64,000 bases of DNA from contig JAGDMU010000014.1 of NCBI GenBank assembly GCA_017860615.1, forward strand, positions 1 to 64,000, read 5' to 3'. The stretch comes from Pseudomonadota bacterium (GTDB lineage: Bacteria; Campylobacterota; Campylobacteria; Campylobacterales; Sulfurospirillaceae). Shown piece after piece: positions 47,154 to 56,247 of this stretch; the stretch's first letter is position 1; every line of letters starts with the position of its first letter. The notes beneath the pieces were generated by a model. That model was not told the DNA's origin. It saw only the letters and a program-made list of their open reading frames with translations, and did not search any database. The translations under genes and the position numbers were made by a program.

Positions 47154-47379
47154 AAGCTAAGGAATGAATGCTCTCGAGTGAATGAGTGAAAATACCAAGA
47201 GCATAGCCATAAAGGATCATTATAATGATCAACCACCGCACCTCTTAAACCCACCGATGAAAAAACCGTGCCGGTATTTTTCACAGTGTTTGTAACCCGG
47301 TGCTATCTCCGGATCAGATCGATGGTCATTAAAAAAGATAATAATGTAATAAATTTAGACTACGTAAGTTAGATAAGAA

Positions 47380-50268
47380 TTATTGTAATTTAAATTTGAC
47401 ATTAATAGATTTTTCTATAGTTTCAATACAAGATTTTTGAATTTTCCAAAATTCTTGTGATGCAATTGATTTAGAAGTATGATTCTCTTGCAAAATAGTA
47501 AATTGCTTTGTATTGTTATTAAGAAGAACTGGAGAGCTTTTAGCCCATGCCTCTTGCGCATATTTATAAAAATAATATGCAGACTCTTTCGTGTTTGATT
47601 CAATGAGAACTTGCCCAATCCAAAATGCAGCATAACCTAAATTAATAAGCCTATTTGTTATATCATTAGTAAAAATATAGTAAAACGACTTGTAATAGCA
47701 GATAAGGGCTTCATCTTTCATATTTTTTAAATATAAGCATTTACCAATATTACCATGTTGTGCGCCACCGCCATCTTTTAAAATTATATTTTTATCAATG
47801 ATCGTATCCAAAGTATTATTCAATAAAAACAATGTAAGTGCTTTATCTATATTTTCAATTGTCCCAGTATCTCTAAGTGCTAATGCTTGATTATGTTTAA
47901 TATCAAATTTATCTTCTTGTTCACCTCTATCAAGTAAATATATAATTTGTTCAGAGATATTTATTGCGTTGTCATATTCTTTCCTAAACCAAAAAAGGTA
48001 ACATTTTGTTGCACAAAGCCGAAAGTATGATTCTCCTTTACTCTCCAAGATTTCTTCATATTTGGCAATTAACTCATCAGCATAATCAGATTCTCCATAT
48101 TCAACAAAATATTTTATTGATGAATTTAAGAGTACATCAAATTGGAGGTAGGTTTCGATTTTTTTCTTAGACCAAGTAATAGAATTAAAAAAAAGTTTTA
48201 CTACTCGTAAATATTCTTCAATAAATCCTGCCGCTGTCATACTAGATGAAATTTCTAGTAGTGTATTGAGTGCACTTTGATAATCACCAGCATTAATTGA
48301 TAATTCAGTTTTATTAGTAAAATTTAAAAATTCATCAAAACTCGTTGTATAGTTTAATTTATTCTTCAAAATGACAATAAATTTATCATAATATTGTATG
48401 AAGAGTGTAATATATTTATTCCTTTCAGATGTTGGATAATTAGTTCTAATAAATTCTTTGACTAAAGGATGTAATTCAATATAAGTCGTGTCTCTTTTTT
48501 CAATAATTAAGTTTAGGTTATATAAAGACTTGAGAGCTTTTTGAAATTTGTTATAGTTTAACTCATTGCTCATAATATCAGCATAATCTTCTTTTGTTTC
48601 AGGAACAATAGCTTCTGCTAATGTTCGTAGCACAAGCCTTTCTCTATCTTGTAATAATTCCCATATTCGTCCAAGTAGCTTCTTAGCAAGAATTGAAGAA
48701 TCATCTCTCTCCAGATTATGACCAGTTTCTATTTTTAACAAAAAGTCTTTTAAAGAATCTTCTCCCTTTCTAGATTGTGCTAAAATCAAACTTAGCCATA
48801 AAGCATGACCATGTGTAAAATTATAGGCTTGAATTGCATATTTTGTTAACTTTTCTTTATTAATTGTTGTATTCCCTTGTAAAAAATACTGTATGGTGTC
48901 AGATTCACTCAAGCCTTCTAATTTTAATTGATGAAAATCGACGCCTGCATACCGAATAAATGGTCTACATGTGAAAATAAATTTTGATTTATGATCATAT
49001 TTTATGGCTGCATGAAAGAACTTACCAATACCACCAATAGGTTCGAAGTATTCCAAATCTATATAGCTATCAACATTGTCTAAAACAAAAATTGTCTTTT
49101 GAGTTCCTAAATATTTAAAAAATAACGCAATTAATTCTTCTTCACTAAATCCAACAATCTCAGATAAATTAATCGAGGGTTCAACTCTTTTTATCATTGA
49201 ATATATTTTTAGTATAAACTTGTGCTCTTCTTCTTTAAAATCTTTCCAATCGATAATTGAGTAATTATTTTCATTATTTATATAATGAGAAGCTAGTGCA
49301 GATTTGCCTTCACCACCTATACCAGTAATAAAAAAAACTTTAAATGCCTCAGATTGTAAGAGAGAAAGTTCTTTTTCTCGACCTATCCAATTAGATACAG
49401 ATGGGGCAATATCACTGCCGTCATCTTTATGTTGAAAATTCATTGATTCTCGACTAGATTCTGATAAGTTTTTAGAAGTATTAGTTATTGTGTTGGTATT
49501 GTCTAAAGCTATTACTTTTAGTTCATTCAAAAAAGAAGGAAGATGACTATAATTTTCTAATGTTATCTGGGTAAGATGGTTATTCTTTACATCGTGTGTA
49601 TTTACTAAAAAATGTTTTGGTCCATATCCATCCATTAGTGAATTTATATAGTTAAAAAGCTCTTCAACATAGGGATCTTTAAATGAAAAACCTATAAATA
49701 AAAAAGAATATTGAGAAAGCAATTTTTGAAATTGAAATTTTGCTAGATTATCATTACGATATAACATCTCATATTGCTCTTTAAAGATAATACAGTGATC
49801 TGGTTCTGTGATATCACCATGTATTTTTAAAATAAAACTATCAATATCATTAATTGTTGATAATTTAAAATTGCTAGACTGCGTCATTATGTTTGCAATT
49901 TCACAATTCTTCTCAAGTAATTGATCATAATTAGTAGTAATAAAACGTTTTGATATTTTAGTTATTGTTTGATGTATAAGTGATTCTGTATGGGTAATAT
50001 TGCAATCATTCTCAAAAGATTCTAGAATGAGCTTTTTTTCATGTTTCAAGTTATCTAAAATATCTAAAGGTGTCATAATTTCAGACTCTAAAGCATTTAG
50101 CCAAGCATCTGCTTTTTCAATATAGCCCTTTTTATTAATTAATAAATTTTTAACAATTGTATGCCAAGAAGGCAAACCATGATTAATTGATAATCCTGAT
50201 CCAACAAATATAATTAATTGGTTTTGTTTAATGGCATCATGTAGGGCTTGGGGAATAGTATATGACAT
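47380..50268 (-). CDS. SIR2-STAND defence protein, Avs5-like architecture
   Basis: 962 residues. The amino 250 residues are a SIR2-like NADase domain: LIIFVGSGLS at 18-27, RFITTNYDQLLE, ILKIHGDITEPD and FLFIGFSFKDPYVEEL. The middle is a STAND/NB-ARC ATPase with Walker A FFITGIGGEGKSALA, Walker B KTIFVLDNVD and the FIFTCRP strand. From about 600 on come TPR-like helical repeats that would sense a phage product. Binding should trigger NAD+ depletion and abortive infection, as known for SIR2-STAND (AVAST type V) proteins. A single gene with its own promoter region. Confidence 0.88.
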   Translation of the reverse strand: MSYTIPQALHDAIKQNQLIIFVGSGLSINHGLPSWHTIVKNLLINKKGYIEKADAWLNALESEIMTPLDILDNLKHEKKLILESFENDCNITHTESLIHQTITKISKRFITTNYDQLLEKNCEIANIMTQSSNFKLSTINDIDSFILKIHGDITEPDHCIIFKEQYEMLYRNDNLAKFQFQKLLSQYSFLFIGFSFKDPYVEELFNYINSLMDGYGPKHFLVNTHDVKNNHLTQITLENYSHLPSFLNELKVIALDNTNTITNTSKNLSESSRESMNFQHKDDGSDIAPSVSNWIGREKELSLLQSEAFKVFFITGIGGEGKSALASHYINNENNYSIIDWKDFKEEEHKFILKIYSMIKRVEPSINLSEIVGFSEEELIALFFKYLGTQKTIFVLDNVDSYIDLEYFEPIGGIGKFFHAAIKYDHKSKFIFTCRPFIRYAGVDFHQLKLEGLSESDTIQYFLQGNTTINKEKLTKYAIQAYNFTHGHALWLSLILAQSRKGEDSLKDFLLKIETGHNLERDDSSILAKKLLGRIWELLQDRERLVLRTLAEAIVPETKEDYADIMSNELNYNKFQKALKSLYNLNLIIEKRDTTYIELHPLVKEFIRTNYPTSERNKYITLFIQYYDKFIVILKNKLNYTTSFDEFLNFTNKTELSINAGDYQSALNTLLEISSSMTAAGFIEEYLRVVKLFFNSITWSKKKIETYLQFDVLLNSSIKYFVEYGESDYADELIAKYEEILESKGESYFRLCATKCYLFWFRKEYDNAINISEQIIYLLDRGEQEDKFDIKHNQALALRDTGTIENIDKALTLFLLNNTLDTIIDKNIILKDGGGAQHGNIGKCLYLKNMKDEALICYYKSFYYIFTNDITNRLINLGYAAFWIGQVLIESNTKESAYYFYKYAQEAWAKSSPVLLNNNTKQFTILQENHTSKSIASQEFWKIQKSCIETIEKSINVKFKLQ

Positions 50269-50433
50269 TAATAAATATCCTTTATGTCCAATCTTGGTTA
50301 TGATTATAGCATTACTTAATATAACTATAAGACCTCTATAAAATTAAAAAATAACACTTGTTTTTCATATTTTGGTATAAATAATTTACAATTGATCTAA
50401 GTCCATTTAAAAAATCTCTTTTTGAGAGAAAAA

Positions 50434-50490
50434 GACTTATACAACTTTGTATATTATGCAGATTTGTATAGTAACAAGTTTGTATAAGTC
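50434..50490. repeat. Inverted and direct TTGTATA repeats upstream of the SIR2-STAND gene
   Basis: GACTTATACAA (50434-50444) and TTGTATAAGTC (50480-50490) are perfect inverted copies, with two more TTGTATA words between them. Candidate regulatory site in the 258-base gap before the SIR2-STAND gene, or a terminator for the upstream membrane gene. Confidence 0.5.
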
Positions 50491-50526
50491 GAATGTTCTA
50501 TTTTAAGAAAATTCAATAGTATCTAT

Positions 50527-51042
50527 TTATTTAAGTGTAAGATCAACACCTAAAAGGTTACTAAAACCCGTGTAAGCTCTGATCTCTTTACGCCAATTTT
50601 TTTCTAAAATAGATCTTTTGCTATTTTGATCCGAGCAGCTAGCGTAATGTGTTACTCCCATCGCCACATTGAAAATAAAACCACTTACAATACCACCAAA
50701 GAATAAAATTAAAATAATTAAGCCTTGCACATATTGATTTTTAGGTTTTAAAAGCATGGTATTAAACTTGTGAGAGAGATAAACGCTAATTGCCATCATT
50801 ACGGCAATAAATAAAGCAAAGATAATCATAGTAATAAAAATGTTTGAGTCTACTGTCCCAAGACCAAAATAGCCATCTGCACCAGGACATCGAAATCCAC
50901 TCGTAAGATCAAAAAACAAAGGATCAGGGTAAAAGGATATAAAAGGGATAGCAAAAAGGCCAAAGGCAAAAATGAGTTTTAATGTTGACGAAATCAATTT
51001 TGTTTTACTGTTCGGCATTATAAATTCATTCAGTTTTGTCAT
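50527..51042 (-). CDS. Small membrane protein, third gene of the HTH operon
   Basis: 171 residues with three predicted helices (LKLIFAFGLFAIPFISFY; IFITMIIFALFIAVMMAI; GLIILILFFGGIVSGFIF) and an extracytoplasmic loop with two Cys. Not recognised. It starts right after the stop of the preceding gene (TAAATG), so expression is coupled. Confidence 0.6.
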   Translation of the reverse strand: MTKLNEFIMPNSKTKLISSTLKLIFAFGLFAIPFISFYPDPLFFDLTSGFRCPGADGYFGLGTVDSNIFITMIIFALFIAVMMAISVYLSHKFNTMLLKPKNQYVQGLIILILFFGGIVSGFIFNVAMGVTHYASCSDQNSKRSILEKNWRKEIRAYTGFSNLLGVDLTLK

Positions 51043-51480
51043 TTATATAAAAAAATATATGCATATAGCTGAATAGATGGTAAGAAACAAAATCATTTGT
51101 TTGACGGTAAAATCAGTTTTCCATTTTCTATAAGCTTTCTCGAGCATATAAATGCAAATAAATACTACGAACGTTGTGAGCATTAAAAAATACCACCTAT
51201 ACTCAAATGTCGTAATGACCCATTTCGGCTTAAAAAGTTCAACTAAAAAAAGTGTAAAAACAAGTGCTATCCATCCCCATAGAATTATTTTTGCATGCAA
51301 GGATACGAAGAAAGATGAAAGATACTTATGATTATCGTCATCTGCAAGACAAGATATTTTTGGGATAGTATAATTATTTACTGTGTCAACATTTGCATGA
51401 AATGCTACACCAGTAGTGTGATCGTGTAGGGTTGCGCTGCTAAAGTTATTATTGACTACTTGATTAGGTCGATCGGACAT
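51043..51480 (-). CDS. Small membrane protein with an N-terminal Asn-rich tail
   Basis: 145 residues, three predicted helices after about residue 60. The amino tail QVVNNNFSSATLHDHTTGV resembles a stretch in the HTH protein upstream (NNFQNSTLSGNATGV). AAAGGAATAAAA precedes the ATG. No known family. The shared tail suggests that the two proteins may associate. Confidence 0.6.
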   Translation of the reverse strand: MSDRPNQVVNNNFSSATLHDHTTGVAFHANVDTVNNYTIPKISCLADDDNHKYLSSFFVSLHAKIILWGWIALVFTLFLVELFKPKWVITTFEYRWYFLMLTTFVVFICIYMLEKAYRKWKTDFTVKQMILFLTIYSAICIYFFI

Positions 51481-51482
51481 TT

Positions 51483-51914
51483 TTATTCCTTTGATTGAAT
51501 CATTTGAAATAACAAAGTATGTAGTTTGTTTTGATCATCTTGATATTTTTTGCATAGTTCTTTGAAAAGAGTTTTTGCAAAATCATCGCATGGCAAGAGG
51601 TCACCTTCTTGATTCGCAGATAATGATATTTTATTGGATGACCCAATTTCAACACCAGTTGCATTCCCTGACAAAGTTGAATTTTGAAAATTATTTATTT
51701 GAGAATGATCATTTGTGAATAGTATTGATAAAATCTCTGGATTTTCTTCTGCTACCTTTTCTACTAATGCACCAATAGCATTTCGACTTCTCCATCCACT
51801 AATAGTTGATTGTGTTGTTGATAATTTTTCAGCAAGTTCAGTGATAGTCTTAATATTGTAATGTTTAATAAGTTTTTGAATTAATATCTCAATATTCAAT
51901 ATATATCCTTTCAT
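51483..51914 (-). CDS. Repressor-like HTH protein, likely master regulator of the element
   Basis: 143 residues. The amino part is a CI/XRE-type helix-turn-helix (TITELAEKLSTTQSTISGWRSRNAIG). A linker with NNFQNSTLSGNATGVEIG follows, then a helical tail. It is divergent from the replisome organiser gene, with a consensus promoter and AT-rich repeats between, the standard lysogeny-switch layout. The ATG at 51914 lacks a ribosome site; the TTG at 51899 has AAAGGA six bases before it and is probably the real start. Confidence 0.75.
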   Translation of the reverse strand: MKGYILNIEILIQKLIKHYNIKTITELAEKLSTTQSTISGWRSRNAIGALVEKVAEENPEILSILFTNDHSQINNFQNSTLSGNATGVEIGSSNKISLSANQEGDLLPCDDFAKTLFKELCKKYQDDQNKLHTLLFQMIQSKE

Positions 51915-51939
51915 TTAATTATATATTTCAATATTATTC

Positions 51940-51968
51940 TTGACAAGTATTTAATTATGAGATAAAAT
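51940..51968 (+). promoter_or_regulatory. Consensus sigma-70 promoter for the replication/transfer genes
   Basis: TTGACA, exactly 17 bases, then TAAAAT. It points towards the replisome organiser and lies 26 bases from the divergent repressor gene, a place where the repressor could act. Confidence 0.75.
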
Positions 51969-52213
51969 ACAATTTAAAATATTGATAATATATTAAAATA
52001 TTCGTTATTTTATCAAAAAGCTATCTAAAATACAAAAATATGGAGGAAAATAAGTCTAGGAGTAAATTATTTATAAAACATTTTCCCTATCAACGACCAA
52101 GCAGCTAGGGAAAACGAACACCGTTCTGAGTTGAGGGTGTGGTCTGCAATTCTACCACAAATCCCTCTAATTGTTAAAAATTCAAAATTTGAAAAATACA
52201 CAAAGGGATATCT
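51969..52213 (+). other. Structured 245-base leader before the replisome organiser gene
   Basis: It holds a direct repeat TTAAAATATT (twice, about 20 bases apart), a 9-bp stem-loop TTTTCCCTA / TAGGGAAAA at 52081-52114, and a 6-bp stem-loop TGTGGT / ACCACA at 52138-52159. Could be an untranslated leader, a small RNA or an origin of replication. No gene seen in it. Confidence 0.45.
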
Positions 52214-52999
52214 ATGGCCAAAAAATACTACTGGTTAAAGCTACCGAGTAACTTCTTCGTGGATCCAAAAATCAAGAAGCTTCGCAAAATTGCAGGTGGC
52301 GATACATACGTGATTATCTTTCTAAAAATGATGCTGCTTGTGATTAATACCAACGGCATTCTTGAATTTGAGGGCATCGAAAAAACGTTGGAAGATGAGT
52401 TGTCTTTAAAACTTGATGAGGATGAGAATAACGTAAAAGTTGTCTTAGCCTTTTTAAGTTCAAACGGAGAGCTAGAGGAAGTTTCTGATGAAGCTTTTTT
52501 ATTGCAACGTGTGCCTGATCTAGTGGGCAAAGAAGGTGATAGTGCCGAACGTGTAAGACGTTTAAGGGATAAGAAAAAAGTCGAATTGTTACATTGTAAC
52601 GACATAGTAACAGAGTGTAACGATGATGTAACACAGAGAAAGAGAAAGATAGAAGATATAGAGAAAGATATAAAGCCCTCTCTCTTACTCTCTCCCTCTC
52701 CTCAAAGATCAACGCTTGATCTAAAAAGTATTAAAAGCTTTAGAGAGCAACTTTCTAATTTATGCCCTACTTTGGAATTTAGCTTATGTGGCAAATTGGG
52801 GTACTCCAATGAGCATAAAGGCTTTTGTTTAAAAAGCGGTTATATCTATAGTCTTCAAACAAAACAATTGGTTGATCGAAATGAAAGCTTTGAAATCTGG
52901 CAACACCTCTTCCAGCAAAAAAATGAAATCTTTAAGTATGTAAACACACAAATCCAAAACCAAAATAAGGAAGAAAACTATGCAAACAACAATCAGTGA
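52214..52999 (+). CDS. Phage-type replisome organiser (DnaD-like N-terminal domain)
   Basis: 261 residues. The amino 110 residues match the phage replisome organiser domain (YYWLKLPSNFFVDPKIKKLR, GGDTYVIIFLKMMLL, VKVVLAFLSSNGEL), a winged-helix initiator that loads helicase at an origin. The middle is a charged linker with serine-proline repeats and the end is unassigned. AAAGGGATATCT precedes the ATG. It suggests that the excised element replicates. The next gene overlaps it by 20 bases. Confidence 0.8.
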   Translation: MAKKYYWLKLPSNFFVDPKIKKLRKIAGGDTYVIIFLKMMLLVINTNGILEFEGIEKTLEDELSLKLDEDENNVKVVLAFLSSNGELEEVSDEAFLLQRVPDLVGKEGDSAERVRRLRDKKKVELLHCNDIVTECNDDVTQRKRKIEDIEKDIKPSLLLSPSPQRSTLDLKSIKSFREQLSNLCPTLEFSLCGKLGYSNEHKGFCLKSGYIYSLQTKQLVDRNESFEIWQHLFQQKNEIFKYVNTQIQNQNKEENYANNNQ

Positions 53000-53243
53000 A
53001 AATGCGGCAAAAATTCTTGAGGAACTGAACTCAAACCCTGTTTTTAAAAAGCTTATTTGCCTAAATCAAAAGCAAGCGGCCGAAGCAATCGGCATTAGCT
53101 CAACGACTTTAAGTTTATTGCGCCGCGATGGTTTGGGGCCACAATTTATCAAGGTGCAACAGAGAGGTAAGCGAGCTAGAGTCCTTTATACAAAGTTAGA
53201 ACTAGCAGAATGGCTTTCTCGTAGCACCATCAAAACCATGTAA
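52980..53243 (+). CDS. Small HTH protein, AlpA/excisionase type
   Basis: 87 residues. LNQKQAAEAIGISSTTLSLLRRDGLGPQFIKV followed by RVLYTKLELAEWL is the HTH_17 layout (helix-turn-helix plus wing) of excisionases and AlpA-like regulators. AAGGAAGAAAACT gives a ribosome site inside the preceding gene. May direct excision or switch on transfer genes. Confidence 0.78.
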   Translation: MQTTISENAAKILEELNSNPVFKKLICLNQKQAAEAIGISSTTLSLLRRDGLGPQFIKVQQRGKRARVLYTKLELAEWLSRSTIKTM

Positions 53244-53253
53244 GAGGTGTGTT

Positions 53254-53685
53254 ATGAAACATGAAGATACAGATATTCTAAAGCGGCTACAGGCTCTTGA
53301 GAGCAAACTTGAGAGGCTGACGAGAGAGGAAATGTCATCAAATCTTTTTTTCGAATTTCGCTTTCTTTTTCAGGGTGAGCAGATCCTAACCGGCATTGTT
53401 GATACTACGGCTTGCGATGGAATTATCAAAAAAAAGTTTAGTCTTTTAAAAGCTCAATATGCGCTTACTCGAAAAATCAAAGAACGCGCGGAGTTTGTCG
53501 TGTGCTTAGCTAGCAAAAATGATCGTGTGAGCATAAGTGAATTTTTCATTACGGGCGAAAGTTTTATGAAAATCACTGGTTTTGTGCCGAACGTCGAAGA
53601 ATTTTTTGAGTTTGACAAATCATATAAAGTGTATTGTGAATCGCTTGATCAAGGTGAAAAAAGGAGTGAACAATGCGCTTCTTAG
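53254..53685 (+). CDS. Hypothetical protein of the transfer operon
   Basis: 143 residues. A short amino coiled coil (DILKRLQALESKLERLTREEM) and a compact mixed domain follow; not recognised. It ends 13 bases into the VirB6/DotA-like gene, so it belongs to the same operon. Confidence 0.6.
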   Translation: MKHEDTDILKRLQALESKLERLTREEMSSNLFFEFRFLFQGEQILTGIVDTTACDGIIKKKFSLLKAQYALTRKIKERAEFVVCLASKNDRVSISEFFITGESFMKITGFVPNVEEFFEFDKSYKVYCESLDQGEKRSEQCAS

Positions 53686-55797
53686 TATTGTTTGTATTTC
53701 CTTTTTTTCTTTTTGCTGATGTTGCAAGTGAAAAGGATACTTTAGCAAGTTCCCTTTTCGAATCCAATGATGCGACCGTTAGCGGATCATGTAGCTATGG
53801 ATGCCGAGCCGTTGCGTCGGGTTATGTGACTCAAATCGTCGATATTGACGCTAAGAGCGGCACAACACAATGTGAAGTGTATAGCGTCCCAGGAACAAAA
53901 CAATCGTACACCGGATCAATACAACGGCCAATTAGTAAGCTCCAACACGGAGAGCAGCTACAAACTAGCCGGTGCGACATACGATACCGGTACAATCACG
54001 TTCTCGAGATTTTTAGCCGGTATGTGTACGCTAGACCCTGATATTATCAACTTTAACACAACGAGTTCAACGGGTATTTTAAGCCTTAAAAATCCTGGAT
54101 CAATTTACGGTACAAATGTATCTACATTAAATGCGTCCAAAGATAAAGAGCTTGTCGCAAGTGCGGATAGTTTAAACAAATCCAATTTAGCTTATTTCGC
54201 AAATCTTTTTTCCAATATGTCAACGATTTATAGTTATCTTCAAAACCTCTTATTTGCGTTTGTATCCGCTTTCTTCGTGGTAATGATTGGCTCTCAAAAA
54301 CTTCAAGCGTATTTAGAAAATAAGCCAAGTAATATAAGCTATTTGAGTAAGCTCTATGTGCCGATTATTGCCGTTGCTTTTTTCTACGTGCCAATTCCTC
54401 AAGAGAATAATATGCACAGCTCCATTATGCAAAATATTATTCGTAATTTTATGGGTACGAGTACAAAAATCGCTGATAAAGCGGCCGTATTGGGTGCAAA
54501 TGTTTATTTACAAAAACTTTACTCAAGTGTTGGAGCTAATTCAATGCAAGGTGAAGCAACGATCTATTCAATCAGAGATAGCGCAAAAGCTCAAGCGGCA
54601 TTTTACAATACGGCACTAGGTGAATGTAAAAGTCGCTTTCCTGATGCGATGACATTCCAGGTGAGCGATGGTGATTTAGCACAAAAAAATGTCTATAACT
54701 ATAACGGAGTTAAAGAGGGAGTAACTGCTCAAGGGTGTCGTGCGATTGAGCGAAAATGGCTTGTGCAATCTAAAGTGTATAAGCAATACTTGGCATATTC
54801 TAATCAAGTTAAAAGTAGTTTTTCTAATAATAAATTGCAAGGTAAGCTCGCACAGGTCAACACATATTTAAATAACCGCCAAACAGAGCTCGGATGGGTC
54901 AATTCGATTTTAATGCCAAGTGCTGCTATAACTATTCAGCTCATGCCTTTAGTTCAAGAGGCTGTTGAACAAGCCCAAATATCAGCAGGCGATAATGAGA
55001 AAAAAATAAATGATAGCTATAAAGAGGATGAAGATAAGAGCTTTTGGCAAACAATCAAAGAAAGAGGTCAAAATTACATAGGACAGCTTGTTGGAAAGGT
55101 TGCCTATATGGTTTTGCCAGGCTCAAATGCGATTTATGAATTTGGTCGTGATGCAATTAAAGCCGGAGCTGACATCTTTGGTTCTGTCCTAGCTCTTTCC
55201 GGAGTAGTTGGTGGCGCAGCAGTCTCTTTGGCAGTCAATAATGGTGGAGCGCAAATCGGTGGGTTAATTTTTACTGCTACTGTTTTAGATTATATTTTAG
55301 ATTTTTTACCACTTCTCGCAAGTGTCGTAGCCGGTATCTTAGCGATTTTAGGATGGATTATTGAACTCACAAAGTATTTTTACGTTACGCCATTTGTCGT
55401 TGCATTCGCTGTCACCATGCGTCGTGTCGACAAAATGGTTGAGTTTTTAGTAACGGGAATAGCTCTATTTTTTAAACCGACATTATTGGTTATTTTTGCA
55501 TTTTTAGGGCTTTTTTTATATTGGCTAGGCAAAGATGTCTTTTTAGCATTTGGATATGAGCAATTTAACCTTTTAAGTAGCATGAATGAGGGATTTATAG
55601 TTTCTATGCTTTTAAATATTGTTGTTGTTTTATTGAAGATGGTTTCTTCTATTGCTTCAACCTTTTTTTTATGGAAGCTCATACTCACTGGCCCATCGTA
55701 CACCATGCGCTTAATCGGCATAGATCGTGCCGGTGAGTATACCAATCTAATCCAAGCAGCAGCACAAAAACTAGATCAATACAGTGTTAAATTGTAG
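53673..55797 (+). pseudogene. VirB6/DotA-like type IV secretion membrane protein, split by a frameshift
   Basis: A signal peptide (MRFLVLFVFPFFLFA) starts at 53673 behind AAAAGGAG, but the frame breaks at 54041. From about 53905 the continuation is in the next frame and runs to 55797. Removing one A from the AAAA at 53897-53900 joins them as VPGTNNRTPDQYNGQLV. The only start in the long frame is an unlikely TTG at 53845. The product, about 705 residues, has a periplasmic amino part, two central helices, a long hydrophilic loop, and five or six helices in the last 250 residues, like VirB6, TrbL or DotA/TraY. It may be broken, or the extra A may be a sequencing error. Confidence 0.7.
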
Positions 55798-55835
55798 TAA
55801 TTCTATTTTTGATTTAGACATTAAAGGAGAGAAAA

Positions 55836-56237
55836 ATGAAACCAGAAACAGCAGAACAAATATATCAATTTTTTGAGGAAGCACAAATTGTCCTGGCGAC
55901 GCTAGAGGATCATATCGCGGCATTTAATCGTGCCTCGAAAGTCTTTGAAAAAACGACGAGCGATTTTGCAAAAGTCGAAAAGAGCATCGATGGGATTGGT
56001 ACGCTAGTCGCCGAGAAAATTCAAGTAAAAACTATTCAAGCCTATTTATTAGGCTCGGTGGCAGAGCTTGAAAGTGTCACGAAAGATCTAAAAAGGCGTA
56101 AGCATGAAGAACGTTCCACGTTGAAGATTGTTTTTGCTGCAACGTGCCTTTCCGCACTTGCAACAAGCATCATTTTTATAGCGTTTGAAGCGGCCAATAA
56201 ACCGCTTTTCAATCTTATTTATCAACTTGTTCATTAA
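55836..56237 (+). CDS. Coiled-coil protein with a C-terminal membrane anchor
   Basis: 133 residues. The first 95 are helical and charged with heptad patterns (FEEAQIVLATLEDHIAAFNR, VEKSIDGIGTLV); one membrane helix comes near the end (FAATCLSALATSIIFIAFEA). AAAGGAGAGAAAA precedes the ATG. The layout recalls small anchors in conjugation operons but no family is recognised. It stands ten bases before parA. Confidence 0.6.
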   Translation: MKPETAEQIYQFFEEAQIVLATLEDHIAAFNRASKVFEKTTSDFAKVEKSIDGIGTLVAEKIQVKTIQAYLLGSVAELESVTKDLKRRKHEERSTLKIVFAATCLSALATSIIFIAFEAANKPLFNLIYQLVH

Positions 56238-56247
56238 GGAGAACACC

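Noticed and set aside
47215-47230. Palindrome GATCATTATAATGATC after the Fic gene
   Set aside because: Perfect but short and AT-rich, with no T run and no second copy found; too weak to call a site.
53880-53910. Programmed ribosomal frameshift in the VirB6-like gene
   Set aside because: The required shift is +1 and the site (ACAAAACAA) has no known slippery pattern or downstream pseudoknot; an inserted A is simpler.
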